DNA from: an uncultured Clostridium sp.
GTDB lineage: Bacteria; Bacillota; Clostridia; TANB77; CAG-508
NCBI GenBank assembly: GCA_948465625.1
Contig: CAOJXM010000046.1
Span: forward strand, 1 to 7,708
Reading direction: 5' to 3'
Length of the DNA: 7,708 nt
The notes under the pieces were generated by a model. That model saw only the letters and a program-made list of their open reading frames with translations. It had not been told where the DNA came from and made no database searches. Positions 1 to 4,260 of this stretch are shown here, piece after piece. Position 1 is the stretch's first letter, and the number at the start of each line of letters is the position of its first letter. Made by a program: the position numbers and the translations under genes.

Positions 1-107
1 CAAAATGAAGAAAACTGTTGATATATAAAGGAGAACTTTTGTCACCTCCACCAATTAAAAGAAAAATGGCTTGAAATAAGTGAAGGAATATAAGTTGGAG
101 AATAGAA
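1..107 (+). other. Leader upstream of the repeat protein; possible upstream gene tail and mini-ORF
   Basis: No gene can be assigned with certainty. A good Shine-Dalgarno AAAGGAG (27-33) lies 5 nt before a TTG at 39-41, which opens an 11-residue frame (MSPPPIKRKMA) stopping at 72-74. This could be a leader peptide or chance. The first frame gives a 23-codon open run ending in TAA at 91-93, 14 nt before the next ATG, as an operon tail would, but a TGA at 19-21 interrupts it. Another frame ends at 26-28. TCACCTCC at 42-49 equals the anti-Shine-Dalgarno stretch of 16S rRNA and could pair with GGAG at 30-33 or 97-100. A weak promoter-like pair, TTGTCA (39-44) and AAAAAT (62-67), is also present but unconvincing. 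Confidence 0.3.
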
Positions 108-698
108 ATGAAAAAAGTTGGTAGAAGTTCTAAGAATTTTTTTGATGGTTATAACCATTATGATAAACGTGGAAAAAAGATAGGTACCAGTTCTAAAAAT
201 TTTTTTGGTGGTTATACTAATTATGATGAGCATGGGAAAAAAGTTGGTACAAGTCGTGAAAATTTTTGGGGTGGCTATACACATTACGATAAACACGGAA
301 ATAAGATTGGTAAAAGTTATGGGAGTTTTTTGGGAGGCTATAACCATTACGATAAAAAAGGCAAAAAGATAGGAGAAAGTAATGACTCATTCTTGGGAAA
401 TGGATATAACAATTATGCCAGTGAAGGTTGCTATATTGCAACAGCTGTTTACGGGAGTTATAATTGTAAAGAAGTATGGGGCTTAAGAAGATATAGAGAT
501 TATGTATTGTATGAAAATGTATTGGGAAGAATTTTTATAAAAATGTATTATAAGCTTAGTCCCAGTTTAGTTCGAGTTTGTGGAAAAAAGAAATGGTTTC
601 AGAAGATAGGAAAAAAACTTTTAGATAGAAAGGTAGAAAAACTAAAAGAAAAAGGATATGAAGATTTACCATATCAAGACAAAATGTATACAAAGTAA
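108..698 (+). CDS. Gly/Tyr-rich 21-residue repeat protein with C-terminal CFI-box-like domain
   Basis: This 196-residue protein has two parts. Residues 4-107 hold four full repeats of 21 residues and a degenerate fifth, with consensus (I/V)GxSxxxFxGGYxxYDxxGKK. Residues 108-157 begin with Cys-Tyr-Ile-Ala-Thr-Ala-Val-Tyr-Gly-Ser and continue with EVxxLRRYRDYVL, a Gly, YYKLSP and a final basic stretch. That order matches the CFI-box C-terminal domain (CFIATAAYGS...LRxFRD...YYxxSP) found at the ends of many otherwise unrelated bacterial proteins; its function is, to my knowledge, not settled. Cys108, Cys120 and Cys158 are the only cysteines. No signal peptide or clear membrane helix is visible, so location is unknown. 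ATG108 is the first start after the in-frame stop at 81-83 and has GGAG at 97-100. A glycosyltransferase gene starts 27 nt downstream, suggesting co-transcription. Domain assignment is from memory of the motif; the biological role is unknown. Confidence 0.8.
   Translation: MKKVGRSSKNFFDGYNHYDKRGKKIGTSSKNFFGGYTNYDEHGKKVGTSRENFWGGYTHYDKHGNKIGKSYGSFLGGYNHYDKKGKKIGESNDSFLGNGYNNYASEGCYIATAVYGSYNCKEVWGLRRYRDYVLYENVLGRIFIKMYYKLSPSLVRVCGKKKWFQKIGKKLLDRKVEKLKEKGYEDLPYQDKMYTK
117..428 (+). repeat. In-frame tandem repeat, 63-nt period, 4 full units plus 1 partial
   Basis: Units lie at 117-179, 180-242, 243-305, 306-368 and the degenerate 369-428. Each encodes 21 residues with invariant Gly-x-Ser near the start, then an aromatic or Leu, Gly-Tyr, Tyr-Asp and Gly-Lys-Lys. 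Units differ at silent positions (GGT/GGC/GGA for Gly, TAT/TAC for Tyr) while the protein consensus is kept, which points to older duplication under purifying selection rather than a fresh slippage array. Units 1 and 2 each contain a run of seven T (137-143 and 200-206). Confidence 0.85.
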
Positions 699-714
699 TT
701 GAAAGGGCATAAAG

Positions 715-720
715 AAAGGA
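715..720 (+). promoter_or_regulatory. Ribosome binding site that fixes the glycosyltransferase start
   Basis: AAAGGA lies 5 nt before ATG 726. The longer in-frame alternative, TTG at 699-701, has no Shine-Dalgarno sequence in front of it and would add nine non-conserved residues, so ATG 726 is preferred. Confidence 0.75.
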
Positions 721-725
721 AAATA

Positions 726-1622
726 ATGAAAAAATTTAGTGTTGTAATTCCAGTATATAATTGTGGAAAATACATAACAACTTGTTTAGAAAGTATAAAA
801 AATCAAACATTTACAGATTACGAAATTATAATTGTAAATGATAATTCTACGGATATGACAGGAATCAATGTAGCTAGATTTATGGAACAAAATCCTTATA
901 TTGATTTATCAGTAATATATAATAAAACTAATTTAGGAGTTAGTGCATCCAGAAATATAGGAATAAAGGAAGCCAGTGGAGAATTTATTCTGTTTGTAGA
1001 TGGAGATGATTATTATTGTAATAATGAAGCGTTTGAAATCTTTTCTTCAAAACTAAAAAAAGATACAGACATTTTGATTTTTGGATGCAATGTGGAACAT
1101 TTAGGAAATGACGATAAAAAAATTTTACCAACTATTACCTTTATTCCTAAAGAAAGAGATTCACAGGCTAAACATGAATTATCTCCTTTCAAACCGTTAA
1201 AGACAGTATGGCAATTATGTTGTAGAAGGGATTTTTTAATACAAAAGGGGATACAATTTCAAGAAGATATTACAATATTTGAAGATGTCATATTTAGACA
1301 ACAAGCTGTAGCAATGTCAAACAGTATTTTAACAACAGATATGATAGCTTATACCTATAATAGAAGGATTGTAGGAGCAAAATCGTTAACAATTAGCAAG
1401 GATAATAATTATATTGAGCAGTTACGAAAATTAGCAAAAGCTACTAGAAGAATAGGAGAATTGGCAAAACAATATGATTTTCCACCAGAAACAGAAAAAT
1501 ATTTTAAAAGAACGGTATTAGAAGTACCACAAGCTGTATTTCACATAACAACATCATCGTTGTTTAGTAAGTTTTATCAGAATCATAATAATATAAATAC
1601 TGATATACAAATGGATAGGTAA
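726..1622 (+). CDS. Family 2 (GT-A fold) glycosyltransferase
   Basis: The 298-residue protein has the full N-terminal signature of GT2 enzymes, which transfer a sugar from a nucleotide-sugar donor with inversion. Residues 4-12 form the first strand (FSVVIPVYN). NDNSTD (38-43) is the nucleotide-binding loop, NLGVSASRNIGI (69-80) follows, and DGDD (92-95) is the metal-binding DxD-type motif. FEDVIFRQQ (185-193) sits where the catalytic Glu-Asp pair of this family is expected. The C-terminal 100 residues are helical, basic and not recognised. No membrane segment is visible, so the enzyme is probably cytoplasmic or peripheral. Donor and acceptor cannot be told from sequence. The gene follows the repeat/CFI-box gene by 27 nt and no promoter is seen between them. 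Nearby surface-polysaccharide genes are absent within the window, so a role in capsule, glycolipid or protein glycosylation is open. Confidence 0.9.
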   Translation: MKKFSVVIPVYNCGKYITTCLESIKNQTFTDYEIIIVNDNSTDMTGINVARFMEQNPYIDLSVIYNKTNLGVSASRNIGIKEASGEFILFVDGDDYYCNNEAFEIFSSKLKKDTDILIFGCNVEHLGNDDKKILPTITFIPKERDSQAKHELSPFKPLKTVWQLCCRRDFLIQKGIQFQEDITIFEDVIFRQQAVAMSNSILTTDMIAYTYNRRIVGAKSLTISKDNNYIEQLRKLAKATRRIGELAKQYDFPPETEKYFKRTVLEVPQAVFHITTSSLFSKFYQNHNNINTDIQMDR

Positions 1623-1722
1623 ATCATAACTCCTCATAAAACGAACGATAGAAACTTAGAGAAATTGCTATTATAGGAATTTTTAAAGAAGCAGAAACAA
1701 AAGAACAAAGATATGAAAAAAG
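1623..1722 (+). other. Intergenic stretch with no clear gene
   Basis: No terminator-like hairpin with a T-tract follows the glycosyltransferase. A 24-codon frame between stops (1652-1723) reads as plausible protein (KLREIAIIGIFKEAETKEQR and on) but has no start codon with a ribosome binding site. It may be a decayed gene fragment or chance. Confidence 0.3.
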
Positions 1723-1751
1723 TTGAATTTTTGGCTAAAATGTGGTAAAAT
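1723..1751 (+). promoter_or_regulatory. Sigma-A promoter with extended -10 for the small membrane protein
   Basis: TTGAAT (-35, 1723-1728) and TAAAAT (-10, 1746-1751) are separated by 17 nt. TGG directly before the -10 supplies the extended -10 TGn motif. Transcription would start near 1758, giving a leader of about 60 nt before ATG 1817. Confidence 0.75.
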
Positions 1752-1770
1752 AGTAGTATATCAAGGTTGA

Positions 1771-1786
1771 TTACTTCCTCAAGTAA
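1771..1786 (+). promoter_or_regulatory. Small hairpin in the 5' leader of the membrane protein gene
   Basis: TTACTT (1771-1776) and AAGTAA (1781-1786) are perfect inverted repeats around the loop CCTC. The element lies about 13 nt after the inferred transcription start and 16 nt before the Shine-Dalgarno sequence. It could be an operator or an RNA stem, but a 6-bp AT-rich stem may also be chance. Confidence 0.3.
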
Positions 1787-1816
1787 CTTAATAATAATCG
1801 CAAAAGGAGAGCAAAG

Positions 1817-2170
1817 ATGAAATATCGTAATATTATTTTTGGTACAATGTTATTTGGAATTATTTTGCAGTTTGTTTTTCCAAGCATCTGGTTCTGGATT
1901 CCAGTGACCATTACTATTTATATAGCAATTGGAATGTTGTTTGCTTTGGCGAAGTACTTTCACAAAAGAGATAAAGAACAGGCAAGAATTGTTGCTATGT
2001 TGGCAATGTTACTGTATATAGAGTTTTTTGTTATATCAGTAATATTAGTTTTTCGGATGTTGGATAAGGTTACCGTTTGGGGACCAGAAGACATCATTTT
2101 GCCCATGATAGGATGTGGCATCTTTGGAGTTATACTATCTTTTGAGCCAATCGACCGATGGGTAGGTTAA
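1817..2170 (+). CDS. Small four-helix membrane protein of unknown function
   Basis: The 117-residue product is not recognised. It is strongly hydrophobic, with probable membrane helices at about 6-22, 25-46, 57-79 and 93-109. A basic loop KYFHKRDKEQAR (46-57) between helices 2 and 3 is the clearest positive segment, so by the positive-inside rule it should face the cytoplasm, and both termini as well. Trp25, Trp27 and Pro29 mark the short external turn between helices 1 and 2. No catalytic or metal-binding motif is seen. AAAGGAG at 1803-1809 lies 7 nt before ATG. The gene is a single transcription unit, with its own promoter at 1723-1751 and its own terminator at 2182-2214. It may be a species-level orphan or a member of an uncharacterised small membrane family; no function is proposed. 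Confidence 0.8.
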   Translation: MKYRNIIFGTMLFGIILQFVFPSIWFWIPVTITIYIAIGMLFALAKYFHKRDKEQARIVAMLAMLLYIEFFVISVILVFRMLDKVTVWGPEDIILPMIGCGIFGVILSFEPIDRWVG

Positions 2171-2181
2171 AAAGTAATTTT

Positions 2182-2214
2182 ACAGTTCCTAAGAGGAAGG
2201 GGAACTGTTTTTTT
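2182..2214 (+). terminator. Intrinsic terminator after the small membrane protein
   Basis: ACAGTTCC (2182-2189) pairs perfectly with GGAACTGT (2201-2208) around an 11-nt purine-rich loop, and the T-run continues to 2214. It isolates the membrane protein unit from folD. The rest of the gap to the folD promoter (2215-2296) shows nothing recognisable. Confidence 0.9.
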
Positions 2215-2296
2215 ATTGCTAGAAAGAATCTTCGTATAATTCACAGAAAAATTCTAAAGAAATCAACTCCCTTTTATTCTTATTTAAAAAGAGGCA

Positions 2297-2325
2297 TTGC
2301 AAAATTTTAAAATATAGGATACAAT
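2297..2325 (+). promoter_or_regulatory. Sigma-A promoter of folD
   Basis: TTGCAA (2297-2302) and TACAAT (2320-2325) are separated by exactly 17 nt, giving a start near 2332 and a short leader before AAGGAG (2343-2348) and ATG 2358. The spacer holds the palindrome ATTTTAAAAT (2304-2313), repeated at 2350-2359 over the start codon. Confidence 0.8.
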
Positions 2326-2357
2326 AAACTCGGAATCTAAAAAAGGAGAATTTTAAA

Positions 2358-3212
2358 ATGGAAATAATCGATGGAAAACAATTAGCAAAAAATATAAGAC
2401 TAAATTTAAAAACAGAAGTAGAAGAACTAAAGAAACAAGGGATTTATCCTAAATTAGCGGTTATTATGGTAGGAGACAATGCAGCCTCTAAAGTGTATGT
2501 AAAAAACAAATCAAAAGCATGTGAGGAAATTGGGATTGCCTATGAAGAATTTTTAATGCCAACAGAAACTACAATGGAACAATTACTACAATTGATTTAT
2601 CAACTAAACGAAGACAATTTGATTCATGGTATTTTATTACAAAGCCCATTACCAAATCATTTGGATATCAATATGGCATTTAAAGAAATTGCAACCGAAA
2701 AAGATGTAGATGGTTTCAATCCAATTAATGTTGGAAAATTAGCATTAAATCAAGATTGCTTTGTATCTTGTACTCCTTATGGAATTATCAAAATGCTAGA
2801 AGAATATAACATTCCAATCGAAGGGGCACATGCTGTTATATTAGGAAGAAGCAATATTGTAGGAAAACCATTAATACAATGCTTGTTAAACAAAAATGCA
2901 ACCGTTACGATTTGTCATTCTAAAAGTAAAAATGTTCAAGAAACAACCCAAAATGCGGATATATTAATAGCAGCGATTGGAAAAGCCAACTTTGTACAAG
3001 CAGATATGGTAAAAGAGGGAGCTGTTGTAATTGATGTTGGAATTAACCGAACACCAGAAGGAAAAATTATAGGAGATGTAGAATTTGAAGCAGTTTCTGA
3101 AAAAGCATCTTATATTACACCAGTACCTGGAGGCGTAGGTCCAATGACAATTGCTATGCTTATGACGAATGTGGTAAAAGCAACCAAACAATTAAATGAA
3201 ATCAAAAAATAA
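2358..3212 (+). CDS. folD: FolD, methylenetetrahydrofolate dehydrogenase/methenyltetrahydrofolate cyclohydrolase
   Basis: FolD oxidises 5,10-methylene-tetrahydrofolate to the methenyl form with NAD(P)+ and then hydrolyses it to 10-formyl-tetrahydrofolate, supplying one-carbon units for purine and formyl-methionine synthesis in the cytoplasm. The 284 residues match the usual length (about 285). Residues 44-55 (SKVYVKNKSKAC) contain the active-site Tyr47 and Lys51, equivalent to Tyr50 and Lys54 of the E. coli enzyme. GILLQSPLP (91-99) carries Gln95, and EKDVDGFNP (114-122) carries Asp118, both at the same offset of three. The Rossmann signature GRSNIVGKP is at 163-171 and the C-terminal PGGVGPMT motif is present. 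All key residues are intact. The gene has its own promoter, and a hairpin-terminator follows it, so it is probably transcribed alone or with limited readthrough into dprA. Confidence 0.97.
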   Translation: MEIIDGKQLAKNIRLNLKTEVEELKKQGIYPKLAVIMVGDNAASKVYVKNKSKACEEIGIAYEEFLMPTETTMEQLLQLIYQLNEDNLIHGILLQSPLPNHLDINMAFKEIATEKDVDGFNPINVGKLALNQDCFVSCTPYGIIKMLEEYNIPIEGAHAVILGRSNIVGKPLIQCLLNKNATVTICHSKSKNVQETTQNADILIAAIGKANFVQADMVKEGAVVIDVGINRTPEGKIIGDVEFEAVSEKASYITPVPGGVGPMTIAMLMTNVVKATKQLNEIKK

Positions 3213-3222
3213 AAATATGAGG

Positions 3223-3278
3223 GAGCATATAGAAAGTTTACGAATCAAAGATTTGTAAACTTTTGTAGTGCTCTTTTT
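3223..3278 (+). terminator. Long two-part hairpin with T-tract between folD and dprA
   Basis: The inner stem pairs 3233-3246 with 3250-3263 (14 bp, one G-T wobble, 3-nt loop). An outer clamp pairs GAGCA (3223-3227) with TGCTC (3269-3273) across a small internal loop, and five T follow (3274-3278). This is a convincing intrinsic terminator. It ends only 17 nt before dprA ATG 3296, next to the dprA ribosome binding site, and no promoter is seen between hairpin and dprA. Confidence 0.8.
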
Positions 3279-3282
3279 GCAA

Positions 3283-3291
3283 GGGGAGGAG
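3283..3291 (+). promoter_or_regulatory. Double Shine-Dalgarno of dprA
   Basis: GGGGAGGAG lies 4 nt before ATG 3296 and contains two overlapping purine-rich anti-Shine-Dalgarno matches. The same nonamer precedes the penicillin-binding protein gene at 4246-4254. It begins 5 nt after the T-tract of the folD hairpin. Confidence 0.7.
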
Positions 3292-3295
3292 AAAA

Positions 3296-4165
3296 ATGGA
3301 AAATAAAAAAGAATGGATTTGGTTATCTCTATTAGGAATTGGAGATAAAAAATTAGAAAAATTATTAGAAAAATATGAAAAAGTAGAAAATATTTGGAAT
3401 GCAAAAGAAAATGAGTTAATATACATAGAAGGAATAGGACAAAACCTAGCCAATAAAATGCTAAAAGAAGAATACAAAGAAAAAGCCAAAAGGTGTCAAG
3501 ATACATTAGAAAAAGAGAAAATACATGCCATTACCCTACAAGACGTAAATTATCCAGACAAGTTAAAAAATATCTATGGAAAACCCATACTGCTATATGT
3601 AAAAGGAAACCAGGAAATATTAAACGATTTTTCACTAGCAATAGTAGGGTGCAGAGAATGTAGCCAATATGGAAAGAATATGGCAATGGAAATTGCACAA
3701 GCACTTTCCAATAACAAGATTAATGTAGTAAGTGGAATGGCAAAAGGAATTGATGCTTATGCTCATCAAGGAGCAATAAAAGGAAAAGAAAAAACAATAG
3801 CAGTTTTGGGTAATGGGGTAGATGTTATTTATCCAAAAGAAAATGAAAAAATATATTATGAAATTTTAGAAAAGCAAGGAGCAGTTGTATCAGAATATGC
3901 CATTGGAGTAGAACCAGAAAAAATGAACTTTCCAGCAAGAAATCGCTTAATTAGTGGTTTGAGCGATGGTGTTATCGTAATCGAAGCAAAAGAAAAGAGT
4001 GGAACACTAATCACAGTTGACTTTGCATTAGAACAAGGAAAAAATGTATTTGTAGTGCCTGGTAATATTAATTCACCTTATTCAAAAGGAACCAATGACT
4101 TAATCAAGCAAGGTGCAAAGCCAATTACTAGCTTAAAAGATATATTAGAAGAATACATCGTATAA
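3296..4165 (+). CDS. dprA: DprA/Smf DNA-processing protein
   Basis: DprA binds incoming single-stranded DNA during natural transformation and loads RecA on it; Smf homologues are nearly universal, also in bacteria not known to be competent. The 289 residues fit the Gram-positive length. The N-terminal part has helix-hairpin-helix-like segments (LLGIGDKKLEKLL near 12-24, and IEGIGQNLANKML near 44-56). The Rossmann-like DprA core shows VGCRECSQYG from residue 117, SGMAKGIDAYAH (146-157; the common Arg of SGxARGID is Lys here), FPARNRLISGLSDG (212-225), SGTLITVDFALEQG (235-248) and the KGTNDLIKQGA motif near 264-274. The protein ends soon after the core, so the C-terminal winged-helix domain of some homologues is absent or rudimentary. 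It follows folD by 83 nt, across a terminator hairpin. The common neighbour topA is not next to it here. No dedicated promoter was found. Confidence 0.96.
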   Translation: MENKKEWIWLSLLGIGDKKLEKLLEKYEKVENIWNAKENELIYIEGIGQNLANKMLKEEYKEKAKRCQDTLEKEKIHAITLQDVNYPDKLKNIYGKPILLYVKGNQEILNDFSLAIVGCRECSQYGKNMAMEIAQALSNNKINVVSGMAKGIDAYAHQGAIKGKEKTIAVLGNGVDVIYPKENEKIYYEILEKQGAVVSEYAIGVEPEKMNFPARNRLISGLSDGVIVIEAKEKSGTLITVDFALEQGKNVFVVPGNINSPYSKGTNDLIKQGAKPITSLKDILEEYIV

Positions 4166-4182
4166 ACTTCATTAAAAATTTA

Positions 4183-4203
4183 TTAAAATGCTTTCCATTT
4201 TAA
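4183..4203 (+). repeat. Perfect 8+8 inverted repeat overlapping the -35 box of the PBP promoter
   Basis: TTAAAATG (4183-4190) and CATTTTAA (4196-4203) are exact reverse complements around CTTTC. The right arm covers the last two bases of the -35 hexamer. No T-tract follows, so it is a poor terminator for dprA and better viewed as a candidate operator, though AT-rich palindromes are common by chance. Confidence 0.45.
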
Positions 4204-4220
4204 ATAAAATATAATATAAT
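4192..4220 (+). promoter_or_regulatory. Sigma-A promoter of the class A PBP gene
   Basis: A consensus -10 TATAAT (4215-4220) stands 17 nt after TTTCCA (4192-4197), which matches the -35 consensus at 4 of 6 bases. An overlapping second TATAAT is at 4210-4215. Transcription would start near 4227, about 34 nt before ATG 4261. Confidence 0.7.
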
Positions 4221-4245
4221 AGTCCTATGAAATTTTCGATTAGTA

Positions 4246-4254
4246 GGGGAGGAG
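4246..4254 (+). promoter_or_regulatory. Double Shine-Dalgarno of the PBP gene
   Basis: GGGGAGGAG lies 6 nt before ATG 4261, identical to the site before dprA. It supports this ATG as the start of the 918-residue protein. Confidence 0.7.
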
Positions 4255-4260
4255 TCGTAA

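Noticed and set aside
1..93. TGA at 19-21 as a selenocysteine codon
   Set aside because: No convincing SECIS-type hairpin follows; only a 4-bp GGAG/CTCC pairing is seen, and no selenoprotein family was recognised.
117..428. CRISPR-like array of 63-nt units
   Set aside because: Units are contiguous, diverge mostly in ways that keep the protein consensus, have no spacers and lie inside an open frame with a ribosome binding site.
42..441. Antisense open frames across the repeat region
   Set aside because: They mirror the low-complexity coding repeats, lack convincing ribosome binding sites and would overlap the repeat protein completely.
699..725. TTG at 699 as the start of the glycosyltransferase
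   Set aside because: No Shine-Dalgarno precedes it and the added residues are not part of the GT2 fold; ATG 726 has AAAGGA 5 nt upstream.
1713..1748. Short frame MKKVEFLAKMW starting at 1713, with 13 bases identical to the repeat-protein start
   Set aside because: No ribosome binding site, it overlaps the -35 and -10 of the promoter, and A-rich start regions match by chance.
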